A DNA stretch of 46,436 nt from G963674665 sp964609625 (lineage in GTDB: Bacteria > Desulfobacterota > Desulfovibrionia > Desulfovibrionales > Desulfovibrionaceae). The stretch covers positions 1 to 46,436 of the forward strand of contig CAZSRS010000035.1 in assembly GCA_964609625.1 (NCBI GenBank). Reading direction: 5' to 3'. The notes under the pieces were generated by a model that was not told where the DNA came from, made no database searches, and saw only the letters and a list, made by a program, of their open reading frames with translations. Numbering within the stretch: the first letter of the stretch is position 1; each line of letters opens with the position of its first letter. The position numbers and the translations under genes were made by a program. This document shows positions 1-8,035 of this stretch, one piece after another.

Positions 1-115
1 GCTGTGATTATTTATGAAAATAGCAAAGAAGGGAAGATGTGGCGAAAGTCCTGTCGGTGAACCGCAAGGTTACATTTACTGCAACAATGACCTTACCGGG
101 TGGAATATAAATAAA

Positions 116-144
116 GGGGCCAGCCAGAATTCCTAGATAGCCCC
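116..144 (-). terminator. Probable terminator of tRNA-Arg
   Basis: A GGGGC/GCCCC stem with a 19-nt loop lies about 20 bp beyond the 3' end of tRNA-Arg. Read on the minus strand it is followed by a T-rich run (TTTATTT). The position and T-run fit an intrinsic terminator; the five-base stem keeps confidence moderate. Confidence 0.5.
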
Positions 145-161
145 TAAAATCTATTCTGTTT

Positions 162-238
162 TGGTGACCCCGGCAGGATTCGAACCTGCGACACCCAGAT
201 TAGGAATCTGGTGCTCTATCCTACTGAGCTACGGGGCC
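162..238 (-). tRNA. tRNA-Arg (anticodon CCT)
   Basis: The minus strand gives a complete cloverleaf of 77 nt including an encoded CCA end. The acceptor stem is GGCCCCG paired with CGGGGTC (one G-T pair), the T arm carries GGTTCGAATCC, and the anticodon stem CAGAT/ATCTG encloses loop TTCCTAA, giving anticodon CCT, which reads AGG. It is transcribed toward the left edge, divergent from htrA. Confidence 0.95.
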
Positions 239-562
239 GTAAACATTCTTTTTACGTTGCAAGGGCTGTGTCAGTCAAGGGCTCCTGCGCAGTTTCTGTC
301 GTTGACATGTGATCTGTCCGCTCGGTTTGCCTCCCTGTGCTCCCTCCTTCCTGGAATAATCGGACGCGGAGCAGGCTGCGGTGTCCTCGCGGTAGCAGTG
401 CACGTAGGCCTACAAAGCCGGAGGTCACTGCCAGTTAGACCCCCTTTGCTCATGCCCTGGCCACTTCGCTCCCGGCGGACTCCAGCTTCCGCCCTGGTGG
501 CAGGCGTCTGTGCTCCCTGACTTGACGGACACGTTATCCAAACCATCTTCCAGGCCTGGGTG
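239..562. other. Non-coding stretch with a nested hairpin
   Basis: No convincing gene is seen between tRNA-Arg and the htrA promoter. The only clear structure is a nested inverted repeat: GCCAC at 460-464 pairs with GTGGC at 497-501, and inside it GGCGGA at 474-479 pairs with TCCGCC at 488-493. It does not match tmRNA, RNase P RNA or SRP RNA motifs that I know, so it is left unassigned. Confidence 0.4.
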
Positions 563-590
563 TTTACAACTCCGGCACAAGACATATACT
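563..590 (+). promoter_or_regulatory. Predicted sigma-70 promoter of htrA
   Basis: TTTACA at 563-568 and TATACT at 585-590 are separated by 16 nt and lie about 37 bp before the htrA start codon. Each hexamer matches the housekeeping consensus at five of six positions. It is the best promoter-like pair ahead of the htrA-hslU-argB genes. Confidence 0.55.
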
Positions 591-626
591 AGGGGGGCAT
601 CATCAACACACGTTCAGGAGCGCTCC

Positions 627-2081
627 ATGCACAGCCGCACCCCCCTTGCGGGCTTTCTGGCCCTTTTTCTGTACCTGCTGCCCCTGGCCTGCACGGCCCA
701 GGAGTTGCCACAATTCGCCGACTTGGCCGACAAAGCCGGACCCGCCGTGGTGAACATCAGCACCGAATCCGATGTGGAAGACCCCGGCGGATTGGGCGAG
801 ATGTTTCGCTTCCGCCAGCCAGGCTCACCCTTCGAGGACTTTTTTCGGCAATTCGAAAAATTCTTCAAAATGCCGGACGACGAATCGCCCAAGAGCCGCC
901 CCCCGCATAAAGAACGCTCCCTGGGCTCAGGCTTCATCATCTCCGATGACGGCTACATAGTCACCAACAACCACGTGGTGGACGCCGACGTGATCAAGGT
1001 CAACCTGCAGGGGCACAACAAAGAGAGCGAGTCCTTCACGGCCACCGTGGTGGGGCGAGACACGGAGACCGATCTGGCCCTGCTCAAGATCGAAACCGAC
1101 ATGAAGCTTCCGGTGCTGGAATTCGGCGACTCCGACGCCATCCGTGTGGGCGAGTGGGTCATGGCCATCGGCAACCCCTTCGGCCTGGACCACACAGTCA
1201 CCGCCGGCATCATCAGCGCCAAGAGCCGCAACATCGGTTCGGGCCCCTTCGACGACTTCATCCAGACAGACGCCAGTATCAACCCCGGCAACAGCGGCGG
1301 CCCCCTGCTCAATCTCGACGGCAAGGTGGTGGGCATCAACACCGCCATAGTGGCTTCAGGCCAGGGCATCGGCTTTGCCATCCCCAGCAACATGGCCAAG
1401 CGCGTCATAGCCCAGCTGCGCGAAAATAAGAAAGTCTCGCGGGGGTGGATCGGCGTGACCATCCAGGACGTGGACGAAAACACCGCCAAGGCCCTGGGCA
1501 TGGACAAGCCCGCGGGCGCCCTGATCTCCTCGGTGCTCAAGGGGCACCCGGCGGAAAAGGCCGGCGTCAGGACCGGCGACGTGATCCTGGAGATCGACGG
1601 CCAGGAGGTGGCCGACTCCAACGACCTGCTGCGAAAAATCGCGGCCCTCAAGCCAGGCGACACTACCGAACTCGCGGTCTGGCGCAAGGGGCGGCGCATG
1701 TCCCTGGACGTGACCCTGGGCGAGCGCGATATCGAAGCCCTTGCCGAATCGCAACAGGAAGAGGAGCCTGAAGTTGAAAGCGCTCCTGCCAAGACCAAAG
1801 CGTTAGGAATGAGCCTGCGTCCGGTGCAGGAAAACGAGGCCGCGGCCCTGGGCCTAGACAAGGCCAGAGGCCTGCTGGTCACTGAACTGGACCCGACCGG
1901 AGCCGCCGTGCAAAACGATCTGCGCGTGGGCGACGTGATCCAGGAAGCAAACCAGGAGCCCGTCAACAGCGTGGCCGACTTCGATAAGCTCGTGGAACGC
2001 GCGGCCAAGGACAAAGGCGTGGTCATGCTGCTTATCAAACGCGGCAAGCAGAACCTTTTCCGCACCATCCCCCTGGAGTGA
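627..2081 (+). CDS. HtrA/DegP-family periplasmic serine protease with two PDZ domains
   Basis: Envelope quality-control protease that degrades misfolded exported proteins. The 484-residue product starts with a hydrophobic signal peptide (residues 1-24, likely cleavage after Ala-Gln region). The trypsin-like domain shows the triad: His116 in NNHVV, Asp149 in TDLALLKI, and Ser223 in GNSGGPL. Two PDZ domains follow (about 275-380 and 390-480), the typical DegP/DegQ layout, and a Gly/Phe/Gln-rich loop near 53-80 resembles the LA loop of DegP. I chose ATG 627 because it gives the signal peptide and has CAGGAG at 615-620; the longer open frame from 510 lacks both. It is followed at 111 bp by hslU, with a strong hairpin between. 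Whether it is degP, degQ or mucD-like cannot be settled here. Confidence 0.93.
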   Translation: MHSRTPLAGFLALFLYLLPLACTAQELPQFADLADKAGPAVVNISTESDVEDPGGLGEMFRFRQPGSPFEDFFRQFEKFFKMPDDESPKSRPPHKERSLGSGFIISDDGYIVTNNHVVDADVIKVNLQGHNKESESFTATVVGRDTETDLALLKIETDMKLPVLEFGDSDAIRVGEWVMAIGNPFGLDHTVTAGIISAKSRNIGSGPFDDFIQTDASINPGNSGGPLLNLDGKVVGINTAIVASGQGIGFAIPSNMAKRVIAQLRENKKVSRGWIGVTIQDVDENTAKALGMDKPAGALISSVLKGHPAEKAGVRTGDVILEIDGQEVADSNDLLRKIAALKPGDTTELAVWRKGRRMSLDVTLGERDIEALAESQQEEEPEVESAPAKTKALGMSLRPVQENEAAALGLDKARGLLVTELDPTGAAVQNDLRVGDVIQEANQEPVNSVADFDKLVERAAKDKGVVMLLIKRGKQNLFRTIPLE

Positions 2082-2119
2082 ACGGAGAAATATGCTATTG
2101 TAAGGGGGGAGGCCTGTGC

Positions 2120-2148
2120 GAGGCACGGTGTCCCCCCGACCGTGCCTC
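2120..2148 (+). terminator. Strong hairpin between htrA and hslU
   Basis: A perfect 10-bp inverted repeat, GAGGCACGGT paired with ACCGTGCCTC, has a 9-nt C-rich loop. No T-tract follows, so it may be an mRNA end-stabilising or attenuating hairpin rather than a full intrinsic terminator. It lies 45 bp before the hslU start. Confidence 0.5.
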
Positions 2149-2192
2149 CATTCCGCCAACAACTCGAATACTCCCACCATATGAGGACTAAG

Positions 2193-3545
<1,353 letters not shown>

Positions 3546-3570
3546 TCTCTCACCACGTTGCAAACCCTCT

Positions 3571-3672
3571 GGACCCGACCATGGACCAATCACCTCCGCA
3601 GACAAATGGAAAAAAGCGTTCGAGCGTTTCCAGAGCGGACCCGACCATGGACCAATCACCTCCGCAGACAAA
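3571..3672 (+). repeat. Perfect 36-bp direct repeat in the argB leader
   Basis: Two identical 36-bp copies occupy 3571-3606 and 3637-3672, starting GGACCCGACC and ending GCAGACAAA, offset by 66 bp. Because 66 is a multiple of three, both copies read in the same frame upstream of argB. The second copy ends at the argB ribosome binding site. The repeat unit is not found elsewhere in the window. Confidence 0.9.
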
Positions 3673-3682
3673 GGAAACGCAC

Positions 3683-4564
3683 ATGGAAAAGGGAAAGCGC
3701 GTCGCGCGGCTACTCATGGAGGCCCTGCCCTACATTAGGAATTTCCACGGCCAGAGCGTGGTCATCAAGTACGGCGGCCACGCCATGAAGGACGAGGAGC
3801 TGAAAAAGGCTTTTGCCAAGAACGTGGTGCTGCTCAAGTACATCGGCGTGAACCCCGTGGTGATCCACGGCGGCGGACCGCAGATCGGCCAGATGCTCAA
3901 CCAGCTCGGCATCAACAGCCGATTCCACGAGGGCATGCGCGTCACGGACCAGGCCACCATGGACGTAGTGGAGATGGTCCTCGGGGGGCGGGTGAACAAA
4001 GAGATCGTCAACCTGCTGAACCTGCACGGGGGCAAGGCCGTGGGGCTTTCGGGCAAGGACGGCTGGCTGATCAAGGCGCAGAAGCTGGAGGTCATGTCCT
4101 GCGGGGTCAATGCGCCGGAGCTCATCGACCTGGGGCGCGTGGGCGAGGTGACCCAGGTGCAGACCGCCTTGCTGCGCTCCCTGGAACATGAGGACTTCAT
4201 TCCGGTCATCGCGCCCATCGGCGTGGACGAGGAAGGCGGTACCTACAACATCAACGCCGATTCAGTGGCCGGAGCCGTGGCCGCGGCCCTACGGGCCAAG
4301 CGGCTGGTGCTGCTCACGGACGTTCCCGGCGTGCTGGACAAGCAAGGGCAGTTGGTCTCCTCCCTGAGCATGCCGGCCGCGGCCATGGCCATCGGCGACG
4401 GTACCATCCAGGGGGGCATGATCCCCAAGATCAAGTGCTGCCTCGAAGCCCTGGACGCGGGCGTGGAAAAGGCCCACATCATCGACGGCCGGGTGGAGAA
4501 CTCGCTGCTGTTGGAGCTGTTCACCAAGGGCGGCATAGGCACGGAGATCGTACGGCTGAAGTGA
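3683..4564 (+). CDS. argB: Acetylglutamate kinase
   Basis: Phosphorylates N-acetyl-L-glutamate with ATP, the second step of arginine synthesis, in the cytoplasm. The 293-residue amino-acid kinase fold shows IKYGGHAM near the N-terminus (phosphate-binding Lys-Tyr-Gly-Gly), VIHGGGPQIG, and the C-terminal GMIPKIKCCLEAL segment. The start is ATG 3683, preceded by AAGGAA with about 6 nt spacing; the frame remains open upstream to 3542, but that extension runs through the 36-bp direct repeats and has no family similarity. The gene lies 137 bp after hslU and ends 43 bp from convergent pyrR. Confidence 0.95.
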   Translation: MEKGKRVARLLMEALPYIRNFHGQSVVIKYGGHAMKDEELKKAFAKNVVLLKYIGVNPVVIHGGGPQIGQMLNQLGINSRFHEGMRVTDQATMDVVEMVLGGRVNKEIVNLLNLHGGKAVGLSGKDGWLIKAQKLEVMSCGVNAPELIDLGRVGEVTQVQTALLRSLEHEDFIPVIAPIGVDEEGGTYNINADSVAGAVAAALRAKRLVLLTDVPGVLDKQGQLVSSLSMPAAAMAIGDGTIQGGMIPKIKCCLEALDAGVEKAHIIDGRVENSLLLELFTKGGIGTEIVRLK

Positions 4565-4607
4565 CGCGAGGTGGGACAGCATATCCCGAGAGGTGCTGCA
4601 GAAATAC

Positions 4608-5165
4608 TCACGCCACCAAGCAGACCCGGTCCATGCCGTCGCGTTCGCGGATGTAGACGTTGACGTGCTCCCCGCGGGTGGTGTCCACCTTCTTGCCCAC
4701 GTAGTCGGGCTGGATGGGCAGTTCGCGGTGGCCACGGTCCACGAGCACCAGGAGTTCCACCAGCTTAGGGCGACCGAAGTCGAGCACGGCCTCCAAGGCG
4801 GCGCGGATGGTGCGCCCCGTGAACAGGACGTCGTCCACCAGCAGGATGTCTCGCCCCTCGATGTCAAAGGGGATGTCGGTGTGATTGATCATGGGCTGGA
4901 GGTCGAGGCTGGTCCAGTCGTCGCGATAGAGGTTGATGTCCAAGCGCCCCAACGGGAGGGAGCGCCCCACCTTCTTGTCCAGGATGGCCTTGAGCCTGGT
5001 GGCGATGTCCGCACCGCGGCGCTGGATGCCCACCAGTGCCAGGTCCAGGCATTCGCCGTGGACCTCGACGACTTGGTCGGCCAGTTGCTCGAGGGTCTTG
5101 CGCATTTCCGCGGCGGTCAAAATGTCTTTGCAATCCTTCATCGTTCCCACCATGTCCTCGTGCAT
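4608..5165 (-). CDS. pyrR: PyrR: pyrimidine operon regulator / uracil phosphoribosyltransferase
   Basis: PyrR proteins bind pyrimidine-operon leader RNA in response to UMP/UTP and also have uracil phosphoribosyltransferase activity. The 185 residues match the family length. Diagnostic segments are VGIQRRGADIATRL, the INLYRDD motif, the PRPP loop ILLVDDVLFTGRT and LVDRGHRELPIQPDYVGK. The first Met (5165) is used here, but Met at 5153, closely preceded by GAGG, or at 5141 (MKDCKDIL) are equally plausible because family homology begins only after them. It is convergent with argB. No pyr biosynthesis gene or attenuator-like antiterminator is visible next to it, so any regulation would act elsewhere. 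Confidence 0.93.
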   Translation of the reverse strand: MHEDMVGTMKDCKDILTAAEMRKTLEQLADQVVEVHGECLDLALVGIQRRGADIATRLKAILDKKVGRSLPLGRLDINLYRDDWTSLDLQPMINHTDIPFDIEGRDILLVDDVLFTGRTIRAALEAVLDFGRPKLVELLVLVDRGHRELPIQPDYVGKKVDTTRGEHVNVYIRERDGMDRVCLVA

Positions 5166-5370
5166 TCAGGCCCAACAGCACACCGGCCAGCGCAAGGTCT
5201 GTTCAAAAGGGGAGCAAAAAAATACTATAGCAAATCGTCCCCCCCTTGTCTTCCCTTTCTCTCCCAGGGATTCCCCCGGAAAGAACGCAGGAAAAACACC
5301 ACGATACACTGCGGGGCAACGTCTTGCGCACTACCGGTAGCCACGACTGTTGCGGATCCGGCATGCAGGA

Positions 5371-6516
5371 TCAAGCACCGAGGAATGAGGAGCGCGCCAT
5401 GGTACCGTCAGAGCGGGGCACACGCTCGGCAAGGTTGCTCCCGCACATGGTCTTGTAGGCCACGAGCGCCTGACGCAGGTCGTCGACGTTGCCTACGGCC
5501 TTGTCCGGGCAGTCCCTGCACATGGGGGAGAGTTCACCGGTAAGCAGTTGCCGCCTCAAAGCGCGGTAGGGTTTGCCGTTGACAATCTCGGCCAGGGTAT
5601 TGCCGTCGTGCAGCCGTCCCAGCTTGTGTTCACGACAGCAGGTCCAGACCGCGCCCGAGGCCTTCACCGTCAGGGAGGCCCAGGGGTCGAGGCAAAAGCG
5701 GGTCATGCCCGGTCCAGGGATCTTGCTGCCCACGTCGCGCCCGGCGCTTGCCGGCCTCGCCACTGGGGGCGCGGCTCTGCGCTCGGCCACCTCCATGAGC
5801 ATGGGTTGCATGTGGACGCCTCGGCCATGCCTCCTGGCCAGTTCCACGGCCATGGACAGCCCTTTGAGCGCCTGGAGCAGCTGCGGGATCTCCAACCAGA
5901 AAAGGGGCAGTATGCCTACGCCCCTGTCCGGGATGTCGTATTTGGCCATATTTACGAAACCGAAGGACGACACGTCGTGGCGGATGCCCAGGGCCACCAG
6001 ACTGGGGAGGTCAGCGGCCACGAGGTTCGAGACCACACTGTTGAAACCGAATTCCGGGGGCCTGGCTCCCCTGCTTTGGGCCACGTCCCGTATGCGGCCC
6101 ATGGTTTCGAGGATGCGGTCGAGGTCAGCGCCCCGGCGCAAGATTCGAAACAGTTCCCGGTCCGCGGTGTCCACGCTGACGGTGATCTTGGAGAAGCGGG
6201 AAAGCGTCTCGATCTCGGTGTCCGAAAAGTGCTTGGCCAAATTTGTGGTCAGGGTCATTTCCAGGCCGCGATCCAGCAACACGTCACAGCAGTGCTCCCA
6301 CCCCTTGAAGCTGGTGGTCTCCCCGTGACCGAAGGCCGAAAGTCGGAGCACCCCCATGGAAACAAAGGAGTCCGCCACGGCATCGAAATCGCTCAGGTCA
6401 AGGTCCTGACGGACATACCCCTGCCCGTTCGATTGGCAGTAGATGCACTGGATGTTGCAACCAGTGGTGAATTCAATGCTGGCGTGATCCAGATAGTGTG
6501 TGGCCAAAAGGTCCAT
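5371..6516 (-). CDS. Radical SAM protein with SPASM-like C-terminus
   Basis: The 381-residue protein has the radical SAM cluster motif Cys20-x3-Cys24-x2-Cys27 (CNIQCIYC), followed by a GHGET segment and TLTTNLAKH, as in the partial TIM barrel of this superfamily. The C-terminal third holds a second cysteine set (FCLDPW, CC near SGAVWTCC, then CRDCPDK), typical of SPASM or twitch auxiliary Fe-S clusters. Such enzymes often modify peptides or proteins, but no small substrate peptide is recognisable here. It is divergent from the Sec-containing HesB gene across 385 bp. Substrate unknown; I infer only the enzyme class. Confidence 0.85.
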   Translation of the reverse strand: MDLLATHYLDHASIEFTTGCNIQCIYCQSNGQGYVRQDLDLSDFDAVADSFVSMGVLRLSAFGHGETTSFKGWEHCCDVLLDRGLEMTLTTNLAKHFSDTEIETLSRFSKITVSVDTADRELFRILRRGADLDRILETMGRIRDVAQSRGARPPEFGFNSVVSNLVAADLPSLVALGIRHDVSSFGFVNMAKYDIPDRGVGILPLFWLEIPQLLQALKGLSMAVELARRHGRGVHMQPMLMEVAERRAAPPVARPASAGRDVGSKIPGPGMTRFCLDPWASLTVKASGAVWTCCREHKLGRLHDGNTLAEIVNGKPYRALRRQLLTGELSPMCRDCPDKAVGNVDDLRQALVAYKTMCGSNLAERVPRSDGTMARSSFLGA

Positions 6517-6826
6517 GAGCGCCTTGCCGCCTGCTTACGTGGGCAATTGATTCCCTGTCGCACGGTTCAAGATCATTCTTGCAAAAAGTGTGCATAATCA
6601 ACCTTTGTTGCAAGAAGGAACATAAGGTGATACCCCGCCAAAGGCGAACGGGGAGGAATCTCGTTCCCGACGATATGATACGGCTCGGGGAAGACGGCAT
6701 TCAGGTTGCCACGCGCGGGGCGTCGGCAAACGTTCGAACCAGGATGGCATTACCTGCCTGGAACATTACAAGGTTATTCCTGCACAACAACGTGCCGCGT
6801 TCCCAACTCTTTTGAAAAATCCAATA
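6517..6826. other. Non-coding spacer between radical SAM and HesB genes
   Basis: No gene is supported here. There is a short imperfect stem around 6634-6655 (CCCC...GGGG with inner GCC/GGC) and a CCAGG/CCTGG repeat around 6740. A GTTCGAACC string at about 6733 resembles a tRNA T-loop, but no acceptor or anticodon arm can be built around it. Confidence 0.4.
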
Positions 6827-6846
6827 CAATTGATCCAGATCAATTG
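6827..6846 (+). promoter_or_regulatory. FNR/CRP-type operator
   Basis: A perfect palindrome with 9-bp arms and a 2-bp centre contains TTGAT-N4-ATCAA, the consensus of FNR-like Fe-S oxygen sensors of the CRP/FNR family. Its centre (6836.5) lies about 42 bp before the expected start site of the overlapping promoter, the classical class II activator position. Which family member binds (FNR, HcpR or other) is not known. Confidence 0.7.
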
Positions 6847-6872
6847 ACATACTCCCGAGCTGCCCTTATCTA
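6844..6872 (+). promoter_or_regulatory. Predicted promoter of the Sec-HesB gene
   Basis: TTGACA at 6844-6849 and TATCTA at 6867-6872 are 17 nt apart. The -35 hexamer is consensus and overlaps the last three bases of the FNR-type palindrome; the -10 is poor, as expected for an activator-dependent promoter. Confidence 0.55.
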
Positions 6873-6901
6873 CGTTTCATCCCGAAACAATGGAGGAATA
6901 C

Positions 6902-7225
6902 ATGTTTGAATTGACGGCCAACGCCAAAAAGGAACTGGATGCATATTTCGCGAACAAAGAAAAAAAGCCGGTTCGCATTTACCTCGCCCCCGGAGGCTGA
7001 GCGGGTCCCAGGCTTTCCTTGGCTCTGGACGAGCCTAGCGACAACGACGAAATCTATTCCAACGACGGATATACCTTTTGCATCGAAAAAACCCTCGCCA
7101 AACAGGTCACCTACTTGCGGGTGGACATCACCTACATGGGCTTTGTGGTGGACTCGGACCTGCAACTCGCCTCAAGCGGCGGTTGCGGCTCCAGCTGCGG
7201 CGTGGGCGGCTCCTGCGGCTCCTAG
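6902..7225 (+). CDS. HesB/IscA-like selenoprotein (in-frame TGA = Sec33)
   Basis: Small protein related to A-type Fe-S carriers, 107 residues if the TGA at 6998-7000 is read through as selenocysteine. The TGA stands in APGG-U-AGPRLSL, where the adjacent paralogue has APGG-C-AGPRLSL, matching the first conserved Cys of IscA proteins. The frame continues in full similarity to the paralogue to a TAG at 7223. The C-terminus carries GGCGSSCG then GGSCGS, replacing the usual CGC. The start at ATG 6902 has GGAGGAA just upstream. A HesB-like selenoprotein family is known, so this supports Sec rather than a pseudogene. Automated callers will likely split or miss the gene. The physiological role of this subfamily is not established. 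Confidence 0.88.
7005..7030 (+). promoter_or_regulatory. Candidate bacterial SECIS hairpin
   Basis: Just after the TGA, GTCC (7005-7008) pairs with GGAC (7027-7030), continuing through AG/CT and GC/GC with single-base bulges to an 8-nt loop. An outer AGGCT (6994-6998) / AGCCT (7032-7036) pairing can include the TGA. The loop begins 14 nt after TGA, slightly closer than usual. The paralogue can form a similar fold, so this is supportive only. Confidence 0.4.
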
Positions 7226-7250
7226 CGCGTACATCGCTCACAACCTCACA

Positions 7251-7286
7251 AGCGGTTCCCTCTCGCCCCGCGCTGGAGGGAACCGC
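7251..7286 (+). terminator. Terminator of the Sec-HesB gene
   Basis: A 12-bp stem AGCGGTTCCCTC / GAGGGAACCGCT with a 12-nt loop follows the stop codon by 25 bp and is followed by TTATCGTT. The stem is nearly identical to that after the second HesB gene. Confidence 0.85.
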
Positions 7287-7289
7287 TTT

Positions 7290-7597
7290 ATCGTTCCATC
7301 CACGCACTGACGCCTCACGGATCACTCAATGCCCGGCATTGACGGTGCCAACCGACTTCATGCCAAGATACAATCATAGTACGTCCTGTGTGTTGATTGC
7401 ATCGACCTGGCGAAAACGCTGTTTCACCAAGCCCTACGCGGGCTTTGCTCGCGGCGCGGTGTCCTTCCGCGCGAAACCGAGTCGCGTTCCGCGACGCCAA
7501 CTTGGTTCCAATCTGGTTTTACAGCACGATATGGACACAGCGTGCAATTACTTACTCCCCCTTACCTGTTTTTCATCCCAGTATTATGGAGGAATAC
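7290..7597. other. Spacer between the two HesB-like genes
   Basis: No gene is seen. It includes a GCGCGG/CCGCGC inverted repeat near 7456-7474 and GTCGCG/CGCGAC near 7486-7498. The last 70 bp align with the leader of the first HesB gene (shared CAATT, TACTCCC, CTTA, TTTCATCCC and TGGAGGAATAC blocks), but the upstream half of the FNR-type palindrome and the TTGACA box are not conserved. Confidence 0.55.
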
Positions 7598-7942
7598 ATG
7601 CTTGAATTGACGGCCAACGCAAAAAATGAACTGGATGCGTACTTCGAGAAGAAAACCAAGCAGTCTGTCCGCATCTACATCGCCCCCGGCGGCTGTGCGG
7701 GCCCCAGGCTTTCCTTGGCGCTGGACGAGCCGAACGCCAACGACGAAACCTACGTGGCGGACGGCTACACCTTCTGCCTTGAAAAACCCCTGGCCAAGCA
7801 GGCCACCTACCTGCGGGTGGACATCACCCACATGGGCTTTGTGGTGGATTCCGACATACAACTCCCTTCCGGCGGTGGATGCGGCTCCAGCTGCGGCACG
7901 GGCGGCTCCAGCTGCGGCACGGGCGGCTCCTGCTGCTGCTAG
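7598..7942 (+). CDS. HesB/IscA-like protein, Cys form
   Basis: Cysteine paralogue of the preceding selenoprotein, 114 residues. Cys33 sits in APGGCAGPRLSL, aligned with the TGA of the first copy; Cys60 in GYTFCLEK is shared. The C-terminal tail is longer and very Cys/Gly rich (CGSSCGTGG, SSCGTGG, then SCCC), so it has more thiols than canonical IscA. It probably binds or carries iron or an Fe-S cluster, by family inference. The start at ATG 7598 is preceded by the same GGAGGAA as the first copy; an open frame beginning at 7397 has no support. It has its own terminator and appears to be a separate transcription unit. Confidence 0.88.
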   Translation: MLELTANAKNELDAYFEKKTKQSVRIYIAPGGCAGPRLSLALDEPNANDETYVADGYTFCLEKPLAKQATYLRVDITHMGFVVDSDIQLPSGGGCGSSCGTGGSSCGTGGSCCC

Positions 7943-7965
7943 CCTGGACAGCGTTTCACTACAAC

Positions 7966-8000
7966 GCGGTTCCCTCCACAGTCGGATGGGAGGGAACCGC
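7966..8000 (+). terminator. Terminator after the Cys-HesB gene
   Basis: An 11-bp stem GCGGTTCCCTC / GAGGGAACCGC with a 13-nt loop lies 24 bp after the stop codon. The stem repeats that at 7251-7286, but the loop differs. It also sits at the end of the convergent PaaK-like gene. Confidence 0.8.
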
Positions 8001-8035
8001 TGTAGAGTTCCGTACGCGCATGGACGCCCTGTAAC

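Noticed and set aside
20..110. Riboswitch-like stems (cobalamin or c-di-GMP aptamer)
   Set aside because: GGTGAACCGCAAGG and GGCGAAAGTCC hint at a structured RNA, but the conserved cores of those aptamers are absent and nothing downstream would be controlled.
14..136. Short open frames at the left edge (one ending at 60, one of 40 codons from 14)
   Set aside because: Neither has a recognisable motif; the longer overlaps the tRNA-Arg terminator, and the region may be the tail of a feature outside the window.
6700..6760. Possible tRNA-Sec gene near a GTTCGAACC string
   Set aside because: No acceptor, D or extra arm could be built and no TCA anticodon loop is in place, so selC must be elsewhere.
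6902..6997. Sec-HesB gene as a pseudogene with a premature stop
   Set aside because: The TGA falls exactly on the conserved Cys, the downstream frame is intact with its own promoter and terminator, and Sec-containing members of this family are known.
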